From Micrococcales bacterium (GTDB taxonomy: Bacteria > Actinomycetota > Actinomycetes > Actinomycetales > Microbacteriaceae), in contig CANESN010000033.1 of the NCBI GenBank assembly GCA_947441105.1, positions 1-8,033 on the forward strand: a DNA stretch of 8,033 nucleotides, read 5' to 3'. A program made the position numbers and the translations under genes. Positions within the stretch are counted from its first letter, which is position 1. Each line of letters starts with the position of its first letter. Below the pieces are notes generated by a model. That model did not search any database. It saw nothing but the letters and a program-made list of their open reading frames with translations, and was not told the DNA's origin. Shown here piece after piece: positions 1-7,086 of this stretch.

Positions 1-241
1 AAGAACCCACCAGATCAGGGTTCACCTCGCCCACTTTAGGCATCCTCTAGTCGGTGATCCGCTCTATGGGAGCGATCCCAAGCTGGCGGCTGCGCTTAAG
101 TTGGATAGGCAGTGGCTCCATGCCCATAAGCTTGCCTTTTCTCACCCAATTTCGGGGGAGTGGGTCGAATTCGAAAGCGAATATCCGCAAGATTTGGAAC
201 TCGCCCTGAACCGACTGCGGGAAGTGGATTTTCGGCTTTAG
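1..241 (+). CDS. rluD: RluA/RluD-family 23S rRNA pseudouridine synthase, C-terminal part (5' end outside window)
   Basis: Base 2 opens a reading frame of 79 codons ending in TAG at 239-241; the start lies left of the window. The first visible residues, [19 protein letters not shown], followed by PLYG, are the conserved C-terminal motif of the RluA/RluC/RluD pseudouridine synthases, which isomerise uridines in RNA (for RluD, in helix 69 of 23S rRNA). The later [18 protein letters not shown] segment is also typical of the family's C-terminus. The catalytic aspartate motif and any N-terminal S4 domain would lie upstream and cannot be seen. A gene of this family directly before dnaE is the usual actinobacterial order (often lspA-rluD-dnaE), which favours the RluD assignment, but the exact target uridines cannot be read from this fragment. 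With only 34 bp to dnaE, read-through transcription into dnaE is likely. Confidence 0.9.
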   Translation, partial: RTHQIRVHLAHFRHPLVGDPLYGSDPKLAAALKLDRQWLHAHKLAFSHPISGEWVEFESEYPQDLELALNRLREVDFRL

Positions 242-266
242 GCTAAGGGCCCGTCGATGAATAAGT

Positions 267-274
267 GGAGGTGA
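267..274 (+). promoter_or_regulatory. Shine-Dalgarno site of dnaE
   Basis: GGAGGTGA is a near-perfect match to the anti-Shine-Dalgarno sequence. Counted from the GGAGG core, the gap to the ATG at 276 is 4 bases. This fixes the dnaE start and gives a protein whose first residues (MSDSFVHLHNHTEYS) match the normal DnaE N-terminus. No convincing promoter is visible in the 34-bp gap, so the promoter may lie inside or upstream of the rluD-type gene. Confidence 0.8.
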
Positions 275-275
275 A

Positions 276-3200
276 ATGAGCGATTCGTTCGTCCATTTGC
301 ACAACCACACCGAGTATTCGATGCTCGACGGTGCTGCTCGCATCAAGCAATTGGTTGCCAAAGCCGCAGACCTTCAGATGCCTGCAATCGCCATGACCGA
401 CCACGGTAATGCTCACGGTGCATATGAATTTTGGAACCAGGCCACCAATCACGGCATCAAGCCAATCATCGGCATTGAGGCCTACCTCGCCCCTGGAAGT
501 CGCAAAGAGAAGTCCAAGGTTCGCTGGGGTGTCGGGGGAGAAGACGACGTTTCCGGTGGCGGTGCCTACTCACACATGACGATGTGGGCAACTGACAACA
601 ACTCGATGCAAAACCTGTTCCGGCTTTCATCCGAAAGCTATCTTTCTGGCTACTACTTCAAACCTCGCATGGATCGCGAGTTACTGCACAAATACGGCAA
701 GGGTCTGATTGCAACCACCGGTTGCCCAGGTGGCGAGGTTCAGACTCGTATTCGCCTCGGACAATACAAAGAGGCTGTTGAGACAGCTGCTGAATTCCGT
801 GACATCTTTGGCGAGGGTAATTTCTTTGTCGAGCTGATGGACCACTCACTGGATATCGAAAAGCGCGTTCGCGAGGAACTGCTTCGACTTGCCAAAGATC
901 TAAACCTTCCTTTGGTTGCCACCAATGACCTGCACTACACCGAGGCTGAGGATGCAACCGCCCATGACGCACTGCTGTGTGTCCAGGTGGGTTCAAATCT
1001 CTACGACGAGAATCGCTTCAAGTTTGAATCTCAGGAGTACTACCTGAAGTCCGCGCAGCAGATGCGCGAGATATTCAAAGAGCACCCGGAAGCCTGCGAT
1101 AACACCCTGCTAATCGCCGAGAAGTGCGAAGTGAGTTTTGAGAAGCGTGATCTGATGCCCAGGTTCCCGGTTCCAGAGGGTGAAACCGAGAGTGGTTGGC
1201 TGGATAAAGAGGTTTGGCGCGGCATGGACCGCCGCTTCCCAAATGGTTATTCGGACCGATACCAGCAGCAGGCCTCTTACGAAATTGATGTGATTCGAAA
1301 CATGGGTTTCCCGGGTTACTTCTTGGTGGTCGCCGACTTTATCGGCTGGGCTCGCCAGCAGGGAATTCGCGTAGGTCCCGGTCGTGGCTCAGCGGCGGGA
1401 TCGTTGGTGGCGTATGCGCTTGGCATTACCGAGCTCGATCCACTGGTTCACAACTTGATCTTTGAGCGCTTTTTGAACCCGGAGCGTTTATCACTGCCGG
1501 ATATCGATGTCGACTTCGATGACCGCAGGCGTCCAGAGGTTATTCGCTACGTCACCGAGAAATACGGCGAAGACCGAGTGGCTCAGATCGTCACCTTCGG
1601 AACCATCAAGGCCAAGCAGGCCCTAAAGGATGCCGCCAGGGTATTGGCCATGCCCTATGCGGTGGGCGAAAAGCTAACCAAGGCAATGCCGCCAATGGTT
1701 TTAGGGCGCGATATTGCACTCAATGAGCTAGTTGATCCAACCGCTGAGCGCTATTCCGAGGCAGCGGAATTCAGAGAGATCATCGAGAGTGACGAGGATA
1801 GTCAAAAGGTCTTTGATCTTGCCAAGGGACTTGAGGGTCTAAAGCGCCAGTGGGGCGTTCACGCAGCCGGAGTTATCATGTCGGCCGAACCGCTGATGGA
1901 TGTCATTCCGATTATGAAGCGCGAAGAAGATGGCGCAATTATTACTCAGTTTGACCAGCCTCCCTGTGAGTCGCTTGGTCTATTGAAGATGGACTTTTTG
2001 GGTCTGAGAAACCTGACCATGCTTGATGATGCACTGTTCAACATAAAGCTAAATCGCAATGAAACTGTGGTCCTTGAAGAGCTCGATCTCAATGCGGATG
2101 AGAAGACCTTTGAGCTGCTATCTCGCGGTGACACCCTGGGTGTTTTCCAGCTTGATGGTGATTCCATGCGTCAGCTACTGAGACTTTTGAAACCGTCTGA
2201 ATTCGAGCACATCTCGGCAGTTATCGCGCTATACCGCCCGGGACCTATGGGTATGAATTCGCACATCAACTATGCCCAGCGTAAAAATGGTTTGCAGGAA
2301 TCCGAGGGTGTGCACCCGGAGCTGATGGAGCCACTGAGTGAGATTTTGGATCCGACCTACGGCCTGATTGTGTACCAGGAGCAGGTGATGTCAGCCGCTC
2401 AGAAAGTCGCTGGCTACACACTTGGTCAAGCGGATCTTTTGCGCCGAGCTATGGGTAAGAAAAAGCCCGAGGAGCTAGACAAGCAGCTTGAGGTCTTCCG
2501 ATCGGGCATGAAGGGCAACGGCTTCTCAGATGGCGCCATAAAGGCCCTTTGGGACACGCTTTTGCCGTTTGCCGACTATGCGTTCAATAAGGCTCACTCG
2601 GCTGGTTACGCGGTACTTAGCTACTGGACCGCATACCTGAAAGCCAATTTCCCAGCCGAATACATGGCAGCTTTGCTGACCTCGGTTGGAGACTCCAAGG
2701 ACAAGCTGGCGGTCTATCTCAATGAGTGTCGCAGGATGGGGATCCAGGTTCTACCTCCCGATGTGAATCAATCCATAAGTGGCTTTGCGGCGGTTGGAAA
2801 CGATATTCGATTTGGCCTAAACGCGATTCGCAATGTTGGCAAAAACGTTGTCGATGCAATCGTCGAAGCTCGCGCAGAATCCCCGTTTGATTCTTTCCAG
2901 GATTACCTCACCAGAGTGGCATCGCAGGCGGCTACCAAGAGATGCGTTGAGTCACTTATCAAGGCCGGTGCCTTTGACTCCCTTGGTCACACCAGACGCT
3001 CCCTAATTGCGGTGCACGAAGAGGCGATTGACTCCTCGGCGGTATTGAAGAAACAGGCACTGAGCGGTCAGGTAGATCTCTTCGGTGGCATGTTCGATGA
3101 GGATCCAGCTATGGTTTCGATCCCGAATCTTCCGGAGTGGACTAAGCGTGACCTGTTAGCTCACGAGCGAGAGATGCTGGGGCTATACGTCTCCGACCAT

Positions 3201-3767
3201 CCGCTAGCTGGTCAAGAGGCGCTCCTGATGCGTCACTCGGATATGGGAACGATTGCCCTCAAGGAGAGCGAAATCAAAGATGGCGAGTCGGTAACTTTGG
3301 CAGGTCTGATTACCCAGGTTCAACACAAGGTCGCCAGAGCCTCAGGTAACCCATACGGGCAGGTTGTGCTAGAAGACTTCTCGGGCGAAATATCAATCAT
3401 GTTCATGGGTAAGACCTACCTTGAAAATCGTGAGCTTCTAAAGGCCGACCAGACGGTCTCGATTCGCGGACGAATCCAAAGGCGAGACGAAGAGATAATG
3501 CTCTCGGCTTATTCCATTGAAGTGCTTGAAGCCGGTCGCGAGGCAGGCGGTGTTCTGATCATTACCGTGAAAGAAGCTCTCGCCACCAAGAGCAATTTGC
3601 AAAAGCTATCCGAAATCTTGACCAAGAATCCTGGCCCGGTCGAGGTTCAGATCAAGATGCAAAACGGTGGGGATTCAAAGCACTTTTTGCTGCCGCAGCG
3701 AATCTCTGTCGGTCACGATCTTTTCGGCGAAATCAAGGCCCTGTTGGGCCAAGACGCGGTCAACTAG
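276..3767 (+). CDS. dnaE: DNA polymerase III alpha subunit, replicative DnaE1 type
   Basis: This encodes the catalytic subunit of the chromosomal replicase, 1163 residues, the usual length for a full DnaE (E. coli about 1160). Residues 1 to about 280 form a PHP domain whose nine metal ligands all appear present: H9, H11, D18, H43, E68, H100, C150, D218 and H220. Their spacing agrees with my recollection of the M. tuberculosis DnaE1 proofreading site. The polymerase core has VGPGRGSAAGS (366-376), PDIDVDF (408-414, with catalytic aspartates D411 and D413) and the third catalytic aspartate D573 in KMDFLGLRN. FNKAHSAGY starts at 770, a helix-hairpin-helix region lies near 850-910, the internal beta-clamp motif QVDLF is at 932-936, and an OB fold spans about 1006-1050. 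The ATG at 276 has a strong ribosome binding site. The clamp motif and length argue for the replicative enzyme and against the mutagenic DnaE2/ImuC paralogue. The TAG stop overlaps the stop of the opposing flavin reductase gene. Confidence 0.98.
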   Translation: MSDSFVHLHNHTEYSMLDGAARIKQLVAKAADLQMPAIAMTDHGNAHGAYEFWNQATNHGIKPIIGIEAYLAPGSRKEKSKVRWGVGGEDDVSGGGAYSHMTMWATDNNSMQNLFRLSSESYLSGYYFKPRMDRELLHKYGKGLIATTGCPGGEVQTRIRLGQYKEAVETAAEFRDIFGEGNFFVELMDHSLDIEKRVREELLRLAKDLNLPLVATNDLHYTEAEDATAHDALLCVQVGSNLYDENRFKFESQEYYLKSAQQMREIFKEHPEACDNTLLIAEKCEVSFEKRDLMPRFPVPEGETESGWLDKEVWRGMDRRFPNGYSDRYQQQASYEIDVIRNMGFPGYFLVVADFIGWARQQGIRVGPGRGSAAGSLVAYALGITELDPLVHNLIFERFLNPERLSLPDIDVDFDDRRRPEVIRYVTEKYGEDRVAQIVTFGTIKAKQALKDAARVLAMPYAVGEKLTKAMPPMVLGRDIALNELVDPTAERYSEAAEFREIIESDEDSQKVFDLAKGLEGLKRQWGVHAAGVIMSAEPLMDVIPIMKREEDGAIITQFDQPPCESLGLLKMDFLGLRNLTMLDDALFNIKLNRNETVVLEELDLNADEKTFELLSRGDTLGVFQLDGDSMRQLLRLLKPSEFEHISAVIALYRPGPMGMNSHINYAQRKNGLQESEGVHPELMEPLSEILDPTYGLIVYQEQVMSAAQKVAGYTLGQADLLRRAMGKKKPEELDKQLEVFRSGMKGNGFSDGAIKALWDTLLPFADYAFNKAHSAGYAVLSYWTAYLKANFPAEYMAALLTSVGDSKDKLAVYLNECRRMGIQVLPPDVNQSISGFAAVGNDIRFGLNAIRNVGKNVVDAIVEARAESPFDSFQDYLTRVASQAATKRCVESLIKAGAFDSLGHTRRSLIAVHEEAIDSSAVLKKQALSGQVDLFGGMFDEDPAMVSIPNLPEWTKRDLLAHEREMLGLYVSDHPLAGQEALLMRHSDMGTIALKESEIKDGESVTLAGLITQVQHKVARASGNPYGQVVLEDFSGEISIMFMGKTYLENRELLKADQTVSIRGRIQRRDEEIMLSAYSIEVLEAGREAGGVLIITVKEALATKSNLQKLSEILTKNPGPVEVQIKMQNGGDSKHFLLPQRISVGHDLFGEIKALLGQDAVN

Positions 3768-4285
3768 GAGTTGTCAGCCAACCGCTCGGTAGCGGTTAGG
3801 TAACCGCGTTTGTAGTAAAGCAGCGGACTATCTTGTTGCAAAGCTTCGGTGCCGTGCAGGATGTCGAGCACTACAACCGCATTGGCTTCAACTTCAAAGC
3901 GCTCCCGCACCTTTCCGATCAGGATGCTTGAAGCACTTGGGAAAACTGGCAAATGTCCGACAAGCTGGTAATCACCTTCGATAAAGCGCTCTTCTTTGGG
4001 ACCCGCCATGCGCTGGGCCAGCTCTAGGTTTTGGGCAGAGAGAGTGTGAAGGGCAACATCACGTCCAACAACCAAATGTGGGTAGCTAGAAGAGCCACGA
4101 GCAATGTTGAATGAGACCAGCGGAGGGTTTGAGCCCAAAGACGTCACCGACGTTGCGGTGAATCCAATCGGCTGACCGTCTTGGTCGTGGGAGGTAATTA
4201 TCGCTACGCCAGAGGCATGCATGCGAAAGGCCGTCTTCAGTGCTTCTGAGCCAATCACCGGGAAGTTCAAGGATTCTGTAGTCAT
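3764..4285 (-). CDS. Flavin reductase-like domain protein (NAD(P)H:flavin oxidoreductase family)
   Basis: A 173-residue single-domain protein of the flavin_reductase (HpaC/RutF-like) family, which binds FMN or FAD in a split-barrel fold. Members reduce free flavin with NAD(P)H, often to supply a two-component monooxygenase. Visible motifs are ASGVAIITS (24-32), GFTATSVTSL (41-50) followed by NPPLVSFNI (53-61), and the C-terminal LLYYKRGY (155-162). All match the family layout of an N-terminal flavin-contact loop and a closing strand. There is no signal peptide or membrane segment. No monooxygenase partner is encoded in the window, so the substrate and true role are unknown. The ATG at 4285 is the only reasonable start: the same frame reaches a stop 15 bases upstream and the next Met is residue 22, inside the domain. 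A GGGAG directly abuts the ATG, too close for a normal ribosome binding site. The gene is convergent with dnaE and divergent from hisD. Confidence 0.85.
   Translation of the reverse strand: MTTESLNFPVIGSEALKTAFRMHASGVAIITSHDQDGQPIGFTATSVTSLGSNPPLVSFNIARGSSSYPHLVVGRDVALHTLSAQNLELAQRMAGPKEERFIEGDYQLVGHLPVFPSASSILIGKVRERFEVEANAVVVLDILHGTEALQQDSPLLYYKRGYLTATERLADNS
3780..3807. terminator. Candidate stem-loop(s) just past the dnaE stop
   Basis: A perfect 7-bp inverted repeat, AACCGCT (3780-3786) and AGCGGTT (3791-3797), encloses the loop CGGT. The right arm can instead pair with the next element: GCGGTT (3792-3797) with AACCGC (3802-3807), leaving the loop AGGT. The two hairpins share an arm and cannot form together. 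They lie 13-40 bases after the dnaE stop, inside the last codons of the opposing flavin reductase gene. There is no proper T-run on either strand: plus-strand sequence after the second hairpin begins GTTTGTAG. If this is a terminator it is a weak, non-canonical one. It may also be a coincidence of coding sequence. Confidence 0.35.
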
Positions 4286-4336
4286 CTCCCGATAAGGTTA
4301 GGGCATTACTTCTCCGCAGCGAAAACCAGAGGTAAA
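4286..4336. promoter_or_regulatory. 51-bp divergent intergenic region, candidate back-to-back promoters
   Basis: This gap must hold or adjoin promoters for both the leftward flavin reductase gene and the rightward hisD cluster. The octamer TAAGGTTA (4293-4300) gives a TANNNT hexamer on each strand: TAAGGT (4293-4298) reading toward hisD and TAACCT (4300-4295) reading toward the reductase. The rightward one would start a transcript near 4305, leaving about 30 bases of leader that carry the hisD ribosome binding site. The leftward one would start near 4288, leaving almost no leader. A partial -35 for the leftward promoter, TTCGCT (4323-4318, 17-bp spacer), matches TTGACA at only three positions. 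No clear -35 is seen for the rightward promoter. The assignment rests on position and weak motif matches. Confidence 0.35.
4328..4333 (+). promoter_or_regulatory. Ribosome binding site supporting the GTG start of hisD
   Basis: AGAGGT lies 3 bases before the GTG at 4337. It is a short but recognisable Shine-Dalgarno core. No in-frame ATG, GTG or TTG lies between this GTG and base 4286, and the protein from here begins like a normal HisD, so the GTG start is favoured. Confidence 0.6.
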
Positions 4337-5644
4337 GTGCGCGTTATAGAAATCACAGGTCCTATCACTCAGGATCAAATTCGCGGTGCACTGCCCAGGG
4401 CCTCGGTTAGCGTTGAGAAGGCTTTGGAAACGGTTTTGCCGCTTATTGAAGACGTAAAGCACAACTCCCTCTCGGCACTTTTGAATCAAGCTGAGCGCTT
4501 TGATGGAGTTCGTCCCGAGTTTGTTAGAGTGCCGCAGTCCGTAATTGACCAATCTGTTTCGCAACTCAGCACTGAGCTCAGGGCAGCAATTGAGACAGCA
4601 ATTGATCGGGTTCGCAAGGTCTCGCTGGCGGGAGTCCCGAAAGATTTCGAAGTGGAGCTAGCTGCAGGTGCGCTGGTTTCCCAGCGCTATGTCCCAGTTG
4701 ACTCGGTCGGGCTCTATGTCCCAGGCGGCAAGGCTGTTTACCCTTCAAGTGTTGTGATGAACGCGGTTGCCGCTCAATCGGCCGGTGTCCCAAGAATTGC
4801 GATTGCATCGCCACCACAAAAGGAATATGGGGGATTGCCTCACCCAACGATTTTGGCAACCGCAGCATTGCTAGGCGTCACTGAGGTTTACGCAATTGGG
4901 GGAGCGGCAGCGGTAGCGGCATTTGCCTATGGGGTGAGTGAAATAGAGCTAGCTCCGGTTCGTATGGTCACCGGTCCTGGAAACGTCTATGTCGCGGCGG
5001 CCAAGCGAGCTCTCAGGGGTTTGATTGGAATTGACTCTGAGGCCGGTCCAACCGAGATCCTGATAATCGCGGATGACAGCGCTAACCCGAAGAGCATTGC
5101 AGCCGACCTGATTTCTCAAGCCGAGCACGACGAGAACGCTGCTGCGGTTCTGGTTACTGACAGTAGCGACCTAATCTCCGCAGTTCAGATCGAGCTTGCC
5201 GAACAGATTGCTAGTACCAAGAATGCCGAACGCGTGAAGGCCTCACTTGGCGGCCTGCAGTCGGCGTTGGTTTTAGTGCCGGATTTGGCAACCGCGGTTG
5301 CAGTTAGCAACGAGTACGCCACCGAGCACCTTGAAATACAGACTAGAAACCCCAAGGCTCTGCTCCCAAAAATCACCAATGCCGGAGCAATCTTTCTGGG
5401 GGAGTTTTCTCCCGTTAGCCTTGGCGATTACCTGGCGGGTAGCAATCACGTTCTACCAACCGGTGAGCAGGCTAAATTTGGTCCAGGACTCGGTGTCCAC
5501 ACCTTCCTAAGACCCCAGCAGGTAGTGAACTACTCAGAATCAGCCCTGGCTGAAGTGGCAAGCCAGCTTGATACCTTTGCGATTGCCGAGGGCTTGAGCG
5601 CACACGGCGATGCTGCCAAGATCAGATTCATCGGAGGTAACTAA
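4337..5644 (+). CDS. hisD: Histidinol dehydrogenase
   Basis: Zinc-dependent, cytosolic enzyme that oxidises L-histidinol to L-histidine in two NAD-dependent steps, the last reactions of histidine synthesis. The 435-residue length is normal for the family. Conserved segments include [15 protein letters not shown] (from 125), TGPGN (212-216) and SEAGPTE (from 234). The zinc ligands Q261, H264, D364 and H423 and the catalytic pair E330-H331 align with E. coli Q259, H262, D360, H419, E326 and H327. All key residues are intact, so the enzyme should be active. Translation starts at GTG. The other his genes are not in the window. The TAA stop overlaps the nrdR start by one base (TAATG), and the last hisD codons contain the nrdR ribosome binding site, so the two genes are probably co-transcribed and translationally coupled. 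Confidence 0.97.
   Translation: MRVIEITGPITQDQIRGALPRASVSVEKALETVLPLIEDVKHNSLSALLNQAERFDGVRPEFVRVPQSVIDQSVSQLSTELRAAIETAIDRVRKVSLAGVPKDFEVELAAGALVSQRYVPVDSVGLYVPGGKAVYPSSVVMNAVAAQSAGVPRIAIASPPQKEYGGLPHPTILATAALLGVTEVYAIGGAAAVAAFAYGVSEIELAPVRMVTGPGNVYVAAAKRALRGLIGIDSEAGPTEILIIADDSANPKSIAADLISQAEHDENAAAVLVTDSSDLISAVQIELAEQIASTKNAERVKASLGGLQSALVLVPDLATAVAVSNEYATEHLEIQTRNPKALLPKITNAGAIFLGEFSPVSLGDYLAGSNHVLPTGEQAKFGPGLGVHTFLRPQQVVNYSESALAEVASQLDTFAIAEGLSAHGDAAKIRFIGGN
5633..5638 (+). promoter_or_regulatory. Ribosome binding site of nrdR inside the end of hisD
   Basis: GGAGGT is a strong Shine-Dalgarno core 5 bases before the nrdR ATG. It is formed by the final Gly-Gly codons of hisD, an arrangement that suits coupled translation across the TAATG junction. 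Confidence 0.8.
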
Positions 5645-6087
5645 TGTTTTGCCCATTTTGCAGACATGCAGATTCGAGAGTTATTGACTCAAGAACCTCG
5701 GATGATGGATCAGCTATTCGCCGCAGAAGACAGTGTCCTGAGTGTCAGAAGCGCTTCACTACCTTAGAGACCGCCTCGCTCATGGTGACTAAGCGCAGCG
5801 GTGTAACCGAACCTTTTTCCAGGGACAAGATTGTTTCCGGTGTCCGCAAGGCTTGCCAGGGACGCCCCGTTACTGATGCCGACCTAGCTTTATTGGCCCA
5901 ACAGGTCGAAGAGACGCTTCGGTCCTCGGGTGCTGCAACCATTGAGGCGCAGGACATTGGCCTTGCGATCCTGGAACCACTTCGTCAGTTGGACTACGTT
6001 GCGTTCATGCGCTTTGCCTCGGTTTACCAGGCTTGGGACTCGCTGGATGATTTTGAGCGGGCGATTTCGGATCTGCGGGGGAACTAA
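5644..6087 (+). CDS. nrdR: Transcriptional repressor NrdR of ribonucleotide reductase genes
   Basis: A 147-residue protein of the normal NrdR length. The N-terminal zinc ribbon has its four cysteines at C3, C6, C31 and C34 (MFCPFC and QCPEC), with the RRRR stretch (26-29) usual for the DNA-contacting part. Residues of about 46-136 form an ATP-cone, beginning [16 protein letters not shown], which senses the ATP/dATP balance. When dATP is high, NrdR oligomers bind paired NrdR boxes upstream of nrd operons and repress them; this is knowledge of the family, not seen here. No ribonucleotide reductase gene is in the window, so the regulator acts in trans. I saw no clear NrdR box pair near the gene. 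The start overlaps the hisD stop by one base, and pyrD begins 3 bases after the nrdR stop, placing nrdR in the middle of a likely three-gene transcript. Confidence 0.97.
   Translation: MFCPFCRHADSRVIDSRTSDDGSAIRRRRQCPECQKRFTTLETASLMVTKRSGVTEPFSRDKIVSGVRKACQGRPVTDADLALLAQQVEETLRSSGAATIEAQDIGLAILEPLRQLDYVAFMRFASVYQAWDSLDDFERAISDLRGN
6077..6083 (+). promoter_or_regulatory. Ribosome binding site supporting the TTG start of pyrD
   Basis: GGGGGAA, within the last codons of nrdR, lies 7 bases before the TTG at 6091. The spacing is good. The protein read from this TTG begins MYRLLFNLFFKPLDAE, the standard N-terminus of class 2 PyrD, so the site and start codon support each other. Confidence 0.7.
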
Positions 6088-6090
6088 CCC

Positions 6091-7086
6091 TTGTATCGGC
6101 TGCTCTTCAATCTCTTTTTCAAGCCGCTGGATGCGGAAACCTCCCACAAGATTGTTGACACCGCCCTGCGTCTAGCTTCCAAAGTCGGAGTCCTTCGGGC
6201 AAGCAAGCGCGAGAAGCCAATAACTGTAATGGGTCTTGGCTTTGAGAACCGCCTTGGGCTTGGAGCGGGGTTTGACAAAAACGCCAAGTTGGTCAGGCCG
6301 CTGCACGCCTTAGGTTTTGGGCACGTCGAAGTCGGCACCGTGACCTTCCACGCTCAACCGGGAAATCCAAAACCTCGCTCCTTCCGTATTCCGCAATACG
6401 ATGCCCTGATCAATCGAATGGGCTTCAATAATGACGGTGCTGCTGTTATCGCCAAGCGACTGGAGAAGCTTCGCCGGGACTACACAAACCTTCCGGTGAT
6501 TGGCGTAAATATCGGCAAGAGTCGAATTGTCGAGGCAAAAGATGCCGCCAATGACTATCGCGCCACCACCAAGCTGGTTGCCAGGGTTTCGGACTACCTG
6601 GCCGTAAACGTCTCATCGCCTAACACTCCAGGACTTAGAGATTTGCAGCAGGTTGAGTCGCTCAGGCCGATTTTGCAGGCGGTTTTGGATGAAAGCCAAG
6701 GTAAGCCGGTATTGGTGAAGGTTTCCCCAGATTTGGCCGATGACGACTTTATGGCGGTGCTAAAGCTGGTCCAGGACCTTGCGCTAACCGGTGTGATTAT
6801 GACCAACACCACCACTAGACGTGACGGGGTTGGCGACTCTGAGGTCTTGAAGGAGGCCGGCGGTCTTTCCGGACCAGTACTTGCTGCGCGCTCAATCGAG
6901 ATGCTCCGGATTGCCAGAAGAGAACTGCCAGAAGAATTTGTAATCATCTCGGTGGGCGGAGTAAGTTCCGTGGTTCAAGCCGTCGAGCGAGTTCACCTTG
7001 GGGCAGATTTGGTGCAGGTATACACCGGCTTGATTTACCAGGGTCCAGCCTGGCCTAGAAGACTTGCGAAAGCGCTAGCTAACTAG
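6091..7086 (+). CDS. pyrD: Dihydroorotate dehydrogenase (quinone), class 2
   Basis: FMN enzyme that oxidises dihydroorotate to orotate in pyrimidine synthesis and passes electrons to the membrane quinone pool. The 331-residue length is typical. Residues 1 to about 40 are the amphipathic N-terminal helices that mark class 2 and reach the membrane for quinone access; there is no signal peptide. GAGFDKNAKLV (from 58) contacts FMN, and NRMGFNN (from 108) is the substrate and flavin loop. NVSSPNTPGLRDLQ starts at N173, and its second serine, S176, corresponds to the catalytic serine (E. coli S175) that defines class 2. SVGGV (287-291) and VYTGLIYQGP (from 310) hold the FMN phosphate. The start is TTG, supported by the upstream ribosome binding site and by the conserved N-terminus. 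The gene follows nrdR by 3 bases. Its TAG stop shares CTAG with the stop of the opposing aldo/keto reductase. Confidence 0.97.
   Translation: MYRLLFNLFFKPLDAETSHKIVDTALRLASKVGVLRASKREKPITVMGLGFENRLGLGAGFDKNAKLVRPLHALGFGHVEVGTVTFHAQPGNPKPRSFRIPQYDALINRMGFNNDGAAVIAKRLEKLRRDYTNLPVIGVNIGKSRIVEAKDAANDYRATTKLVARVSDYLAVNVSSPNTPGLRDLQQVESLRPILQAVLDESQGKPVLVKVSPDLADDDFMAVLKLVQDLALTGVIMTNTTTRRDGVGDSEVLKEAGGLSGPVLAARSIEMLRIARRELPEEFVIISVGGVSSVVQAVERVHLGADLVQVYTGLIYQGPAWPRRLAKALAN

Noticed and set aside
658..996. A 112-codon open frame on the minus strand inside dnaE
   Set aside because: It lies entirely opposite the strongly conserved PHP domain, shows no recognisable motif or ribosome binding site, and is explained as a shadow of dnaE codon use.
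276..3767. The possibility that this polymerase is the mutagenic DnaE2/ImuC
   Set aside because: Full length of 1163 residues, an intact PHP metal site and a good clamp motif (QVDLF) point to the replicative DnaE1.
4298..4564. An 88-codon minus-strand frame crossing the divergent gap and the start of hisD
   Set aside because: Most of it is antisense to hisD, its low-complexity protein resembles no family, and it would overlap the promoter gap.
6594..6947. A 117-codon minus-strand frame inside pyrD
   Set aside because: It is antisense to conserved FMN-binding segments and rich in Ser/Thr/Arg, as shadow frames often are; there is no sign of a ribosome binding site or a domain.
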